Shown: piece by piece, positions 42,187 through 51,114 of the stretch
How the letters are laid out: each line of letters begins with the position of its first letter
Position numbering within the stretch: the stretch's first letter is position 1
Source: Sphingobacterium humi
Lineage (GTDB): Bacteria > Bacteroidota > Bacteroidia > Sphingobacteriales > Sphingobacteriaceae
Assembly (NCBI RefSeq): GCF_009768885.1
Contig: NZ_WSQA01000005.1
Span: 124,001-188,000 of the forward strand
Direction of reading: 5' to 3'
DNA length: 64,000 nucleotides
Notes under the pieces: generated by a model
Databases searched by the model: none
What the model saw: only the letters and a program-made list of their open reading frames with translations
Told to the model about the DNA's origin: nothing
Translations under genes and position numbers: made by a program

Positions 42187-43440
42187 ATGAAGAAGATCCT
42201 TTCCAGTTTATATGTTCAAGTAATTATTGCCATTGTTATTGGTATTCTTTGCGGGATTTTTTACCCCGATTTTGCAGTCAAGATGAAGCCCCTAGGGGAT
42301 GGCTTTATCAAACTTATTAAAATGGTCATCGCACCATTAATCTTCAGCTCCATTGTGATTGGCATCGCTGGGATGCAGGATATTAAAAAAGTAGGTAAAA
42401 TAGGCCTCACCGCCATTATCTATTTTGAAATCATGACCACAGTGGCCTTGCTTATCGGATTGGTCTTCGTGAACTGGATTCAACCGGGCACCGGCATGAA
42501 TATCGATCCAGCCTCTTTGGATCCATCGGCGGTATCCGAGTATGTATCCAAGTCCAAAGAGCAGGATTCCATCATGGACTTTATCATAGGCATTATTCCA
42601 AGCAATGTCATTGCAGCTGTAGCCTCCGATAACCTCTTGCAGGTATTGGTATTTGCTGTGCTGTTTGGTGTGGGCTTAACCAAGATAGGTGAGAAGGCTG
42701 CACAACCTGTTTTAAATGTCTTAGATTCCTTTCTAAAAGGCTTATTCGCCGTTATTAAAATCATTATGTACTTGGCACCTATTGGTGCTATGGGCGCCAT
42801 GGGCTTTACCATCGGAAAGTATGGTATCGAAGCCTTGTCTTCTTTGGGCATGCTGATGTTGAGTTTTTACCTCACATGTGTCATCTTTATCTTAGTGGTC
42901 ATTGGGGCGGTTCTGCATTTTTATGTCAAAGTCAATATTTTTAAATTCTTAACCTACATCAAGGAGGAACTATTAATTGTGTTGGGAACCTCCTCTTCAG
43001 AATCGGCCCTTCCCGGCATTATGAAGAAACTGGAAGATGCAGGCTGTTCAAAACCCATAGTAGGATTGGTTATTCCAACGGGCTATTCCTTTAACCTGGA
43101 TGGCACCTGTATATACCTAACGATGGCTGCCGTTTTTATTTCGCAGGCTTTAAATATGCACCTTAGCTTAGAACAAGAAATAACCCTGTTACTGGTGCTT
43201 TTATTAACGTCCAAAGGAGCTGCCGGAGTAACCGGTAGTGGCTTTGTCACCTTAGCAGCCACCCTGCCCGTAGTAGGGCATATACCGGTGGAAGCAGTCG
43301 GTATCATCCTGGGAATCGACCGTTTTATGAGTGAAGCACGTGCGCTAACCAATATTATTGGCAATGGTGCTGCCACCTTAGTGGTTGCTAAATATGAAAA
43401 AGGATTAGATCAGGAGAAGCTACAGGAAAAATTAGGCTAA
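42187..43440 (+). CDS. dctA: C4-dicarboxylate/glutamate:cation symporter (DAACS family)
   Basis: The 417-residue inner-membrane transporter has eight membrane helices and two re-entrant hairpins. Signatures are [11 protein letters not shown] (hairpin 1, about 277-287), YSFNLDGT (the NMDGT equivalent, about 301-308) and [18 protein letters not shown] (about 377-394), the last typical of DctA. It imports succinate, fumarate, malate or aspartate with sodium or protons. It is monocistronic with a terminator. Confidence 0.9.
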   Translation: MKKILSSLYVQVIIAIVIGILCGIFYPDFAVKMKPLGDGFIKLIKMVIAPLIFSSIVIGIAGMQDIKKVGKIGLTAIIYFEIMTTVALLIGLVFVNWIQPGTGMNIDPASLDPSAVSEYVSKSKEQDSIMDFIIGIIPSNVIAAVASDNLLQVLVFAVLFGVGLTKIGEKAAQPVLNVLDSFLKGLFAVIKIIMYLAPIGAMGAMGFTIGKYGIEALSSLGMLMLSFYLTCVIFILVVIGAVLHFYVKVNIFKFLTYIKEELLIVLGTSSSESALPGIMKKLEDAGCSKPIVGLVIPTGYSFNLDGTCIYLTMAAVFISQALNMHLSLEQEITLLLVLLLTSKGAAGVTGSGFVTLAATLPVVGHIPVEAVGIILGIDRFMSEARALTNIIGNGAATLVVAKYEKGLDQEKLQEKLG

Positions 43441-43447
43441 AAAAATC

Positions 43448-43480
43448 AAGGGGTAATACTTTCGTACTACCCCTTTTTTT
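43448..43480 (+). terminator. Rho-independent terminator of dctA
   Basis: A near-perfect 12-bp stem (43448-43459 and 43464-43475, one mismatch) with a 4-nt loop is followed by seven Ts. Confidence 0.85.
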
Positions 43481-43679
43481 ATAAAGTTATTTCTTTTTTG
43501 TTGTTAGCATCGCTGCTATCTTAAAAATAACCTTATTTGTACTATATATAACGGCAGTGTTAAGCGAATATTGTGTAAGTATTAAAATAAATTAAAAAAT
43601 ATTTTAAGGCCTATTTTAGACCCATTTATAATTTTGCATCGATTAAACCGTTTTTAAAAAGGACTGTCTTATTTGGAAA

Positions 43680-44069
43680 ATGACGAAAGAACGAATGAAA
43701 AAAAACTATTTTAACAGAGCATTACTGTTATTCAATACCTTTAAAAATCGAAAGTTAACCCAAGATGATTTGGAGGTTGCTGAAGATAAAGCCAAGCATT
43801 TAGGCGCAAAAACCAATGAGTTTTCGCTCTTGCTGGATATGGTAAAAGATACGTTTGCCGGTCGTTATAAAATGAATAAATGGAATATGTCCGTCATCAT
43901 CGCGACAATAGCCTATGTGGTATCACCAATCGATGCTATTCCGGATTTAATTCCTGTATTAGGATGGGTAGATGATGCTTCCATTGTGGGTTATGCCATT
44001 GCCAAATTAGCGGATGAAATCGAACGCTATCGAAAATTTAAACAATTGAAATCAACAGAGCTATTATAA
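43680..44069 (+). CDS. YkvA family (DUF1232) membrane protein
   Basis: The 129-residue protein has an N-terminal charged helical part and a C-terminal DUF1232 domain (about 70-110) with the hallmark SPIDAIPDLIPVLGWVDDA, flanked by hydrophobic segments VIIATIAYVV and ASIVGYAIAKL. Members are small membrane-associated proteins of unknown role. The gene is monocistronic, with about 240 bp of AT-rich DNA in front and a terminator behind. Confidence 0.88.
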   Translation: MTKERMKKNYFNRALLLFNTFKNRKLTQDDLEVAEDKAKHLGAKTNEFSLLLDMVKDTFAGRYKMNKWNMSVIIATIAYVVSPIDAIPDLIPVLGWVDDASIVGYAIAKLADEIERYRKFKQLKSTELL

Positions 44070-44091
44070 ATCATAGAATGATTATATAGTG

Positions 44092-44119
44092 AGCTAGCCA
44101 GATAGGCTAGCTTTTTTTT
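44092..44119 (+). terminator. Rho-independent terminator of the YkvA gene
   Basis: A perfect 8-bp stem (44092-44099 and 44105-44112) with a 5-nt loop is followed by eight Ts. Confidence 0.88.
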
Positions 44120-44145
44120 GTCCTTAATTTTTAGTAGCATTGATC

Positions 44146-45288
44146 ATGAACCGGAAGACCTTTATTAGTTTGTTTTGTTTGCTAGGCAGTTTTGTTGGAG
44201 CGCTCGCGCAAGATTATACCGCCACGCTCGATGCGCTTATCCAGCAGTATTATCCCCATGCAGATCATCCGGGCATATCGTTGCAAGTCATGCATACCGC
44301 TAAGCCCGAGCGGCTATACCAACGGACAGTAGGCCTAGCCGAATTGGTAAAGCAGGAAAAAATTCTACCGCAGAGTAATTTCCGATTGGCATCCGTTAGT
44401 AAGCAATTTACGGCTTATGCCATCTATTTGCTGCAGCAAGAGGGCAAGTTATCATTTACTGATCCCTTAGCAAAGTACTTTCCGACCTTAAAAGGCAAGG
44501 CGCGTAAGGTGCAGATCCTCGATTTGCTAAACCATACTTCCGGATTAAAGGACTACGAGGATGAAATCCCAATCCAACAAACCGAACAGCTGTCCGATGC
44601 AGATGTGCTCCGATTGATTCAACCCTATTCTGAGGCTTATGCCAAGCAGAAGTACTTCAAATACAGCAATACGGCTTATTGTTTATTAAGCTTAATTGTC
44701 GAGCAGTGCAGCCAACAATCCTATGCAGCTTTTATGCATAATCGTGTATTTCAAGCTCTTGGCATGCCCCACACCCAAGTCAAGGAGGCGAACGCTGTAA
44801 TAAGCAGCCGTGCTTATGGTTATCATTTATCCGGTGGTGAATTTGTCTTTGCCGATCAAAGCATCACCTCAGCAACTAAAGGTGATGGTGGGGTATATTC
44901 CTCTGCTAAAGATTATGGGGTATGGGCTGCACATATTATCCAATCCTATATGCAAAAAGAGGCCTATTATCAGTATTTGCAGCAAGGCAGTAAAGTAAGC
45001 CCAGTTATAACGTATGCATTGGGATGGTTTATGATGAAAGATCAGCAGGGTAGGACTTGCCTGATCCATTCCGGCGAGAGTACCGGCTTTCATAATATCG
45101 TATGTATTCAGCCGGAAACAGGATTAATCATCAGCTTATTCAGCAATCGGGATGATCAGCAGATCAGTCCTTTCTTTGAAGGGGTATTAGCCGCATTGGA
45201 TATCCAACCGCAAGGTATGGAAGGAAAAGACTTGTTTCAATGGCTCAGTGCAGCCTATGCCCATCAAATAAAACAGCAGCAGCAATAA
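44146..45288 (+). CDS. Exported serine hydrolase (class C beta-lactamase family)
   Basis: The 380-residue protein has a Sec signal (cleavage near ALAQ, about 22) and a beta-lactamase/DD-peptidase fold. The nucleophile motif is Ser83-x-x-Lys86 (SVSK), the second motif is Tyr173-Ser-Asn175, and a His-Ser-Gly motif (LIHSGESTGF, about 305) replaces KTG. This set is common in esterase or peptidase members and does not by itself indicate antibiotic resistance. The ATG at 44146 was preferred over an in-frame TTG at 44140. A CAG/CTG-rich hairpin overlaps its 3' end. Confidence 0.85.
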   Translation: MNRKTFISLFCLLGSFVGALAQDYTATLDALIQQYYPHADHPGISLQVMHTAKPERLYQRTVGLAELVKQEKILPQSNFRLASVSKQFTAYAIYLLQQEGKLSFTDPLAKYFPTLKGKARKVQILDLLNHTSGLKDYEDEIPIQQTEQLSDADVLRLIQPYSEAYAKQKYFKYSNTAYCLLSLIVEQCSQQSYAAFMHNRVFQALGMPHTQVKEANAVISSRAYGYHLSGGEFVFADQSITSATKGDGGVYSSAKDYGVWAAHIIQSYMQKEAYYQYLQQGSKVSPVITYALGWFMMKDQQGRTCLIHSGESTGFHNIVCIQPETGLIISLFSNRDDQQISPFFEGVLAALDIQPQGMEGKDLFQWLSAAYAHQIKQQQQ

Positions 45289-45319
45289 GCTGCTGCTCGC
45301 TAAAAAATGCTGTAAGCCG

Positions 45320-45694
45320 CTATTTTATCGATATAGCGAAACTCGTTATCTTTTTGAGTTTACTACTAGCAGCCGATGTAAATTCATAAGTATCATTGAA
45401 AGCTATAGTTTCTTTCGCAAAACGCATGCTGCCCATGGCGGAAGCAAACTTACCGTGTGTAATAATAACTTCTAAATTCAGCGCGTTTGCTTTCGAAAAA
45501 GTTGCAGTTCCCAAAAAAGCAAGAACCTCCGCAATACCGTTTAGCGTTTTGTTGCCCACCATTTCCCACACGATATCGGGATGGAAAAATTCCGCCATTT
45601 CTTTGCTGTCGGCATTGGCAAAAGCGATATTGAGGTCGCGGATCATTCGTCGCCGCGGGGCATTGTCGCAATCTTTGGGAACAGTGATTTTCAT
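45320..45694 (-). CDS. SnoaL/NTF2-like small protein
   Basis: The 124-residue protein has the cone-shaped NTF2/SnoaL fold: an N-terminal helix RRMIRDLNIAFANADSKEMAEFF, then HPDIVWEMVGNKTLNGIAEVLAFL, then a series of strands LNLEVIITHGKFASAMGSM and YEFTSAASSKLKKITSF. Members range from ketosteroid isomerases to ligand-binding proteins, and the function here is unknown. It is the last gene of a minus-strand run beginning upstream at 46220, with 4 bp between genes. Confidence 0.8.
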   Translation of the reverse strand: MKITVPKDCDNAPRRRMIRDLNIAFANADSKEMAEFFHPDIVWEMVGNKTLNGIAEVLAFLGTATFSKANALNLEVIITHGKFASAMGSMRFAKETIAFNDTYEFTSAASSKLKKITSFAISIK

Positions 45695-45698
45695 AAAC

Positions 45699-46220
45699 TT
45701 ATTGGTTTTCGAGAATTTCTTTTAAATTTTGAAGGCCTGCTTGGAAGTCTTTGTTCATATCAAAAAATAAACCCATCACATTCCAAGGGTAGGGCATTTC
45801 CCCATCAATGGCCCATAGCACTTTCGTTTGGTTGTTTCCCGCATCTGTCAGCAGCATATACGATTTATTCGCATGATCCGAACCCGTGAAATATAAGTCC
45901 ATATCCACGCGATTTCCTGGATCGATGTTGGTAATAACTTGTTTGCCATCACCCACTTTCTTGCTCTTCCAGGTATAGACAAAACCTACTGTCCCGTCGG
46001 TGCCTTCATAAGCGCGGGTAATTGCCGGATCCTGCCGCGACCAGTTGTCAAACTTATGCTGGTTCTTAATGTATTTCACATAGTCAAAAACTTCTTGCTT
46101 GGGTTTGTTAATTAATATTTCCCCACCGGCATGGAAGGCTTTCGGAAGAATAAGCCCTAAAATCAATACCAAGCCAACTAGACCCAGTACGATAAATAAA
46201 ACATACTTTAAAAATTTCAT
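45699..46220 (-). CDS. Membrane-anchored SRPBCC (polyketide-cyclase-like) protein
   Basis: The 173-residue protein has one N-terminal hydrophobic helix (about 4-26: YVLFIVLGLVGLVLILGLIL) and then a START/SRPBCC fold with INKPKQEVFDYVKYIKNQHKFDNW, SKKVGDGKQVITNIDPGNRV and a C-terminal helix MNKDFQAGLQNLKEIL. The anchor puts the ligand-binding domain outside the cytoplasm or at the membrane face. The ligand is unknown. The DUF1697 gene lies 18 bp upstream on the same strand. Confidence 0.85.
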   Translation of the reverse strand: MKFLKYVLFIVLGLVGLVLILGLILPKAFHAGGEILINKPKQEVFDYVKYIKNQHKFDNWSRQDPAITRAYEGTDGTVGFVYTWKSKKVGDGKQVITNIDPGNRVDMDLYFTGSDHANKSYMLLTDAGNNQTKVLWAIDGEMPYPWNVMGLFFDMNKDFQAGLQNLKEILENQ

Positions 46221-46238
46221 AGGATGAATAAGATTGGT

Positions 46239-46778
46239 TTAATTTGTTTGTTGAAGTAAGTTGAGCAGCTGTCGAACGGTGTTTACATTGCGACCTGTTG
46301 CCTTTACTTGAAGTTTTTTCTCAAAAAAAGCATTACTAAGTTTCGCCTGAGCCGCCCCATTTGGTAAGTGAAAATAACTGTGTCTACCCTTTACCTGGAA
46401 CTCCTCTGGAAGATAGGCCTGCGGTTCCAGGCTATCGCGCAATTCCTGCTGCGGTTCCTCCGATAAAAAGGTAATAAACACCCGGTTGCCTGGTAAGTCG
46501 GCCGAGAAAGGGTTGCTGTCATAAGCCTTTTGTAATTCAGCTTCATCATAGGCAAAAGCGGTAACAGCCAATTGAAAATGCGTCTGAATCAAATCCTCCA
46601 CCTTTTGGCGGACTTGTTCTTTATCCAGATCACTATTCAATAAAATATTACCGCTTTGTATATACGTCTGTACGTTTTGAAATCCATGTTTCCCCAAGAT
46701 GTTCTTGAGTTCAGCCATTTTAATCAGGTTCTTTCCTGAAACATTTACGGCGCGTAAAAAGACAACAAAACGGTTCAT
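46239..46778 (-). CDS. DUF1697 family protein
   Basis: The 179-residue protein opens with the DUF1697 signature RFVVFLRAVNVSGKNLIKMAEL and continues with NVQTYIQSGNILLNS, then a conserved NRVFITFLSEEP strand and a C-terminal RNVNTVRQLLNLLQ. The family is widespread and cytosolic, with no established activity. It lies 5 bp after the OmpA-family gene and begins a run into the SRPBCC and NTF2-like genes. Confidence 0.88.
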   Translation of the reverse strand: MNRFVVFLRAVNVSGKNLIKMAELKNILGKHGFQNVQTYIQSGNILLNSDLDKEQVRQKVEDLIQTHFQLAVTAFAYDEAELQKAYDSNPFSADLPGNRVFITFLSEEPQQELRDSLEPQAYLPEEFQVKGRHSYFHLPNGAAQAKLSNAFFEKKLQVKATGRNVNTVRQLLNLLQQTN

Positions 46779-46783
46779 ATCTT

Positions 46784-47797
46784 TTATTTTTGCTTAACGA
46801 GCTCAACGCGTCTGTTTTTGGCTTTATTGGCTTCCGAGTCATTCGCCACTAAAGGACGCTCTGCACCAAAACCGCTCGCTTTTAAACGGCTTTTGTCGAT
46901 ACCTGCTTTTACTAAGGCCGATACTACGGTATTCGCACGTTCTTCAGATAGCTTTTTATTATGCGCGGCATCGCCTGTATTATCGGTATGTCCTTCCACG
47001 GCAAGCTTTAAAGCCGCATCGCCTTGTAATACTTTGGCGATTTCAGCAACCACATCCTGCCCATCCGTTTTTAAGCTGGCTTTATCGGTGTCAAAATTAA
47101 TGTATAAGATCGCCTTTCCTTTTTCTGCTATATCTTTAGCAATGCTGCTCGATGTTATTTTTTGAATGGTTTGGGTCAAGGGCTTTTCTTGTACGATTTG
47201 AATCGCACCACTTTCATTCGATTTTACTTCCATTTGGATGTAAATATCACCGTCGGCACGACGAATGATATACGATTTAATAGGGTTGTTATATACGTCT
47301 AAGGAGCCGTCGTCTCCTTTGTAGGCAGCATTATCATCGTAATATTTCGTTTGCGTAGCATCCAACTTGCCTTCGAATAATTTAACACCTCCAGCCGTCA
47401 AAATCGCATCTTCGTAACTTTTATTCAGGTAATGGTTGCTAATTTCAACCTGACTCTGCTGATCCGGGTGAATATAGCTGCGAAATACTTTTCCTTCTTT
47501 GGCTTGCAAGCTACCATCGGGCATCGCAATATATAACACATCAAAGGCTTTCACTTTAGGGCTATTGATGTATTTACTGCCCTCAGGTGCCGTAAAGAAG
47601 GGGAATTCCCCTAAATCAACGGTTGATATTTGAATTGTGTTGATGTCCAAGGTGCTACCTTCTGTTTCAGGAATTGATGCCGTACTATCGATGGTCTCAA
47701 CAATGGTATCTGTAGGTTGTTTGCTTTCTTGTTGGGCATTATTGCAAGAGCTCAGGATAGAAGCGGCCAATAAGCCTGTTATAAAAATTCTTCTCAT
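46784..47797 (-). CDS. OmpA-family lipoprotein
   Basis: The 337-residue lipoprotein (lipobox SILSSC, Cys18) has a middle domain of unknown type (about 50-210) and a C-terminal OmpA/MotB peptidoglycan-binding domain (about 225-335): ILYINFDTDKASLKTDGQDV, LAVEGHTDNTGDAAHNKKLSEERAN (residues spread over about 268-292; core VEGHTDNTGD) and SGFGAERPLVANDSEANKAKNRRVEL. It should tether the outer membrane to the wall. A -7-like TATCTTTA (complement of 47822-47829) lies 24 nt upstream. Confidence 0.9.
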   Translation of the reverse strand: MRRIFITGLLAASILSSCNNAQQESKQPTDTIVETIDSTASIPETEGSTLDINTIQISTVDLGEFPFFTAPEGSKYINSPKVKAFDVLYIAMPDGSLQAKEGKVFRSYIHPDQQSQVEISNHYLNKSYEDAILTAGGVKLFEGKLDATQTKYYDDNAAYKGDDGSLDVYNNPIKSYIIRRADGDIYIQMEVKSNESGAIQIVQEKPLTQTIQKITSSSIAKDIAEKGKAILYINFDTDKASLKTDGQDVVAEIAKVLQGDAALKLAVEGHTDNTGDAAHNKKLSEERANTVVSALVKAGIDKSRLKASGFGAERPLVANDSEANKAKNRRVELVKQK

Positions 47798-47853
47798 AGG
47801 TACATTAGTGCTGTTTACGACTAAAGATAAAAAAATTAAGAAGGATTTAATAG

Positions 47854-48684
47854 TTAGGCTGAGGTTTGAAGCGCCGCAATATCAATTTTTTTCATCCGCA
47901 TTAAAGCCGCTCCCGCATCCGGATTCTCTTGTAGGATTTTGCCAATCTGTTGGGGCACAATTTGCCAAGATATACCATAAGGATCCTTACACCAACCACA
48001 TTGGCTTTCTTCACCATTGGCCGTCATCTGTTCCCAATAATAGTCTATCTCCGCCTGGTCTTTGCAGGTAATGGTCATCGAAACGCCTTCATTAAAGCTA
48101 AAGTCCTGCGGCACGCCGCTGTCCATGGCGGCAAGTGTAACAGCCTGCGCCTGAAATTGCGCATGCATCACCTGTCCTTTGGTTTCTCCATCCGGGTAGG
48201 GAAGGACGCCCTGCGATTCAAAATCTTTAAATACGCGGCTATAGAAGTTTAGTGCTTCCTGACAATTGCCTTGTTGCTCGCCACAGAACATAAACGTAGG
48301 TACAATCGCTTGGTTATTTACATTGGCTAATTCGCCCAGATACAGCTGCCAGTTGAAGCCATATTTATCAACCACCCAACCGTAATGGGCACTCCATGGA
48401 TAGGCCTGTAAAGGCATCATAACGGTACCTCCATCGAGTAACTGCTGCCAAATGCGATCGATATCTTCTTTATCTTCAAATATTGGCATAAAAGAAATGG
48501 AAGGATTAGGTTTAAAAATCGGTCCCCCATTAATTCCAATAAAGTCCACACCCATAATAGATGCTTCAACCACTATCGGACTGGATTTATAGATGGAACT
48601 ATTCGGGAAAATTTCCGTGTAATATTCAAAAGCCTCCAGGGCTTGATTGTCAAACCACAGGGAAGGGATAATCTGATTTTTCAT
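47854..48684 (-). CDS. Two-domain VOC protein (PhnB/3-demethylubiquinone methyltransferase-like)
   Basis: The 276-residue protein is a tandem of two PhnB-type vicinal-oxygen-chelate domains. Each has an LWFDNQALEAFEYYTEIFPNS- or MFCGEQQGNCQEALNFYSRV-like opening and a closing W-x-x-DKYGFNWQL or W-CKDPYGISWQIVP strand. Despite the name of the Pfam entry, no methyltransferase fold is present. The substrate is unknown. The ATG at 48684 starts the first domain directly; an upstream in-frame extension to 48819 would overlap the preceding gene and adds no domain. It ends the SRPBCC-VOC operon. Confidence 0.85.
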   Translation of the reverse strand: MKNQIIPSLWFDNQALEAFEYYTEIFPNSSIYKSSPIVVEASIMGVDFIGINGGPIFKPNPSISFMPIFEDKEDIDRIWQQLLDGGTVMMPLQAYPWSAHYGWVVDKYGFNWQLYLGELANVNNQAIVPTFMFCGEQQGNCQEALNFYSRVFKDFESQGVLPYPDGETKGQVMHAQFQAQAVTLAAMDSGVPQDFSFNEGVSMTITCKDQAEIDYYWEQMTANGEESQCGWCKDPYGISWQIVPQQIGKILQENPDAGAALMRMKKIDIAALQTSA

Positions 48685-48752
48685 AATCGACTTTTTTATG
48701 CGTTGATAAAACTGATGGAGTAGGATGATTTCTTCCATAACGAGCATGTAAA

Positions 48753-49136
48753 CTAATCTTGTTTTTCTGGCGATGTTGCTTGTAATACCAAGGTATTGCC
48801 TGCCGGATCTTGGATCCATGTAGATGATGGCAGTGCGGCTTCGAAGTCTGCGGCCGCTTTTACCTCATTTACGGCGAGGTAGGCTTTAGCCTGCTCCAAT
48901 TGTGCGGTTTGCAAAGCAAAACCAAAGCTGGCCTGTGTAATCCAGCTGGCGGCATAAACGGCTAGTTTATGTTCCGCCAGTTGGATGGTAAAGCGTTTAA
49001 AACGTTCATGATCTTGGGGAATTTCCTCCACATCGAGCAAAAGAATGTTTTGATAAAAATGAACAGTTTCGCTATAGCTATCCCAGGGAATCCAAAGGCA
49101 GAATTGTGCTATTGGTTGAAATCGAATATCCAGCAT
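48753..49136 (-). CDS. VOC (glyoxalase-like) family protein
   Basis: The 127-residue protein is a single vicinal-oxygen-chelate domain: opening IAQFCLWIPWDSYSETVHFYQNIL, middle strand HKLAVYAASWITQASFGFAL, and the closing block WIQDPAGNTLVLQA, typical of bleomycin-resistance/glyoxalase-fold proteins. Metal ligands are not clear, since the first histidine position is Gln or Phe. It lies 17 bp after the next VOC gene upstream. The function is unknown. Confidence 0.82.
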   Translation of the reverse strand: MLDIRFQPIAQFCLWIPWDSYSETVHFYQNILLLDVEEIPQDHERFKRFTIQLAEHKLAVYAASWITQASFGFALQTAQLEQAKAYLAVNEVKAAADFEAALPSSTWIQDPAGNTLVLQATSPEKQD

Positions 49137-49153
49137 AGCTATTGTTTATAGGC

Positions 49154-49600
49154 TTAGTTCATTTTTTTATTGCCTTCGAAATGAATCATCCAGTAGATAC
49201 CGAATTGATCCTGAAAGGAAGCAAATTGTTCTGCAAAGAAGGTTTCTCCCAATTCCATTTCCATCAGCTTGGCATCTTTTGCTAAGGCTTGGAATAAGCG
49301 CTGTGCTTCATCTGCCGACTCGGTGTCTACCATGATATAGGTTGCATTTCCGAAGCTTAATTTTTGGCCAAATCCTTCCACTATATCCGAACCCATCAGC
49401 ATGGTGTTATTACCTAAGGCCAAGGAGGTGTGCATCACTTTCCCTTTGGCTTCCTCAGGTAAGGCTGGGGCACCGGGCTCATTAGGCATATCGTCAAAAT
49501 AATAGGTGCCTGTTACCGGGCTATTAAATACGTCCTGATAGAAGTCAAATGCTTCTTTACAATTTCCATTAAAGTTTAAATACGCATGAATCTTTGCCAT
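49154..49600 (-). CDS. VOC family protein, PhnB type
   Basis: The 148-residue protein has the PhnB signature: IHAYLNFNGNCKEAFDFYQDVF at the start, VMHTSLALGNNTMLMGSD in the middle and DQFGIYWMIHFE at the end. The family is structurally related to glyoxalases and the substrate is unknown. It is the second gene of the operon headed by the SRPBCC gene at 49625, with a 24-bp gap. Confidence 0.87.
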   Translation of the reverse strand: MAKIHAYLNFNGNCKEAFDFYQDVFNSPVTGTYYFDDMPNEPGAPALPEEAKGKVMHTSLALGNNTMLMGSDIVEGFGQKLSFGNATYIMVDTESADEAQRLFQALAKDAKLMEMELGETFFAEQFASFQDQFGIYWMIHFEGNKKMN

Positions 49601-49624
49601 AATTTTATGTTTTTTGTTAATGTG

Positions 49625-50131
49625 CTATTTGTTCTTATTGTCATTTAGCCAATCTATGAGGTTTTGTTGCCCCATTTCATAGCCTTCCTTAAATCCCATT
49701 TCCAAATAGGCTTGCATATCGGCCAAGGAATTGAACGAAATGCTGTTACTTACCTCGGTGCCATTTTCTACTTCCTTAAAAGAATTTTGCCAAATACTGC
49801 CGGCCTGAGTAGCATCTACCTTGCCTGTTTCATCCGTAAAGGCGTCCATCACCTGAAAGCTACGCTTGGGTTCAATTTGAAGGTATTCACTGACGGACCA
49901 TACTTGTTCGCCATCAGGTCCCTGCATGGCATACAACCATTTGCCACCCTCCTTAAAATCCTGCGATTTTGTTTTACTTTTCCAAGGCTTCGGTGCCCAC
50001 CATTGGTCCAGGAGTTCTGCTTTAGTAAAAGCATCCCAAACTTGGTCTAGGGGCGCCGGATAAACCCGCTTAATAATCAGTCGATGATTGCTTTCATCGA
50101 TCTGAAAGCTATAGTTCTTTCCGTTTTCCAT
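49625..50131 (-). CDS. SRPBCC (AHSA1-like) protein, head of operon 1
   Basis: The 168-residue protein has an AHSA1-type START domain: IIKRVYPAPLDQVWDAFTKAELLDQWW, then WKSKTKSQDFKEGGKWLYAMQG and a C-terminal helix MGFKEGYEMGQQNLIDWL. It is followed closely by three VOC genes. Its promoter has TAAATTTG as -7 (complement of 50148-50155) and, 19 nt further upstream, the motif CACTTTGCTTAAGACAAG (50175-50192, + strand) shared with the operon at 52400. The ligand is unknown. Confidence 0.87.
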   Translation of the reverse strand: MENGKNYSFQIDESNHRLIIKRVYPAPLDQVWDAFTKAELLDQWWAPKPWKSKTKSQDFKEGGKWLYAMQGPDGEQVWSVSEYLQIEPKRSFQVMDAFTDETGKVDATQAGSIWQNSFKEVENGTEVSNSISFNSLADMQAYLEMGFKEGYEMGQQNLIDWLNDNKNK

Positions 50132-50147
50132 GGTATGTGTGTTTATA

Positions 50148-50192
50148 CAAATTTAACCCTTGCCTATATGAAAGCACTTTGCTTAAGACAAG
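50148..50192 (-). promoter_or_regulatory. Promoter and shared 18-bp motif of SRPBCC operon 1
   Basis: On the minus strand the -7 element is TAAATTTG (50148-50155), 16 nt before the ATG. After a 19-nt spacer comes the imperfect palindrome at 50175-50192, which occupies and extends the -33 region. It matches the one at 52450-52467 in 16 of 18 positions at the same spacing. Confidence 0.65.
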
Positions 50193-50195
50193 TTT

Positions 50196-50606
50196 TTATT
50201 TTTTTGAGCTGCGCATCGCTGGGATCTTTTTGATGGACTCATCTTGCAGCATTTTTTCATAGGCTTCGGAGGCCGAGTCGATCAGCGTTATTTTTCCCTG
50301 TGCATCGCTATAGATGCCCCAACCGTGGGTTTTGCATAAGGGGCTACAGCGTAAGCAGGCTTGGCCCTTGGCAAAAAACTGAGCTTTCGCACTCGCATAC
50401 TCGGTAGGCAGCAGGTCATTCCTGCGCGCATAGGTTTGAAAAATCAGCTCATCAGAATCCCATTCCCCCGCATGTTGATTGATGAGGAAGAAATGATAAT
50501 TCGCGATGCTTAATTTATCCGGGTTTTCTTTGGGCGCAATCCCATAGGTTGCCTTGCAATCTGGAGCTACTGTAATCAGGCTGTTGTAATAGTTCGTGCT
50601 GTGCAT
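50196..50606 (-). CDS. DUF6157 family protein
   Basis: The 136-residue protein starts MHSTNYYNSLITVAPDCKATYG, which matches the DUF6157 opening, and continues with ELIFQTYARRND (family VLFxVFAxR-like). A cysteine-bearing stretch CLRCSPLCKTHGWGIY follows, with family-typical placement. The function is unknown. The ATG at 50606 was chosen over an in-frame extension to 50654. It ends operon 2, 72 bp after the DUF1801 gene. Confidence 0.82.
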   Translation of the reverse strand: MHSTNYYNSLITVAPDCKATYGIAPKENPDKLSIANYHFFLINQHAGEWDSDELIFQTYARRNDLLPTEYASAKAQFFAKGQACLRCSPLCKTHGWGIYSDAQGKITLIDSASEAYEKMLQDESIKKIPAMRSSKK

Positions 50607-50678
50607 AAGTTTTACATGAGGTATGTATGGCAAAGTTCGGCAGGTTGCTGACAACCCTATGTCAGTAGGAAGTGCTTT

Positions 50679-51110
50679 TTATTCTGCCGGCAGCCGTTCA
50701 TAGCGTTCGCTGATAAAAGCAATCCCTTCCTGCATTATTTTCTCCAATACCGGCACCTGGATATCACTAAGCTTTTTGATATAGATACAGGCTTTGGCCA
50801 TTTTAAACTTCCCTAAATTGGCAAGCTCCACATCCTGCCCATCACAGCCCGCATATACGTATAGGGATATGGCCGCTTTGCGAGGCGAGAAACCCAATAA
50901 AGGGGCGACCCCTTCGTGGCCGGAAGCATATTTATAATGATACTTCCCAAAACCTATTATCGTGGGGCCGAACATCCTGGCCGGTTCGCCGCTTGCTTTT
51001 TCCATCAAGGCAATCAGCGCATAGCTGTCCTTTTTCTTTTGCTCATTGTCTAGGGCTTCCACGAAGTCTACGACACTTTCATCTGTAAATGTGGTCTTTA
51101 CTTTCGCCAT
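50679..51110 (-). CDS. DUF1801 (YdhG-like) family protein
   Basis: The 143-residue protein has the DUF1801 core: MEKASGEPARMFGPTIIGFGKYHYKYASGHEG, where the GFGxYxY and basic residues are typical (core IIGFGKYHYKY), then LGFSPRKAAISLYVYAG and a helix LGKFKMAKACIYIKKLSDI. The fold resembles frataxin/YdhG and the function is unestablished. It lies 4 bp after the SRPBCC gene upstream in operon 2. Confidence 0.87.
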   Translation of the reverse strand: MAKVKTTFTDESVVDFVEALDNEQKKKDSYALIALMEKASGEPARMFGPTIIGFGKYHYKYASGHEGVAPLLGFSPRKAAISLYVYAGCDGQDVELANLGKFKMAKACIYIKKLSDIQVPVLEKIMQEGIAFISERYERLPAE

Positions 51111-51114
51111 CGTT

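Noticed and set aside
44146..45288. Serine hydrolase as an antibiotic-resistance beta-lactamase.
   Set aside because: The third motif is HSG rather than KTG and the gene context is neutral. Many exported esterases and peptidases share this fold.
48685..48819. N-terminal extension of the two-domain VOC protein.
   Set aside because: It would overlap the upstream VOC gene and adds no domain; the ATG at 48684 begins directly at the first PhnB-like strand.
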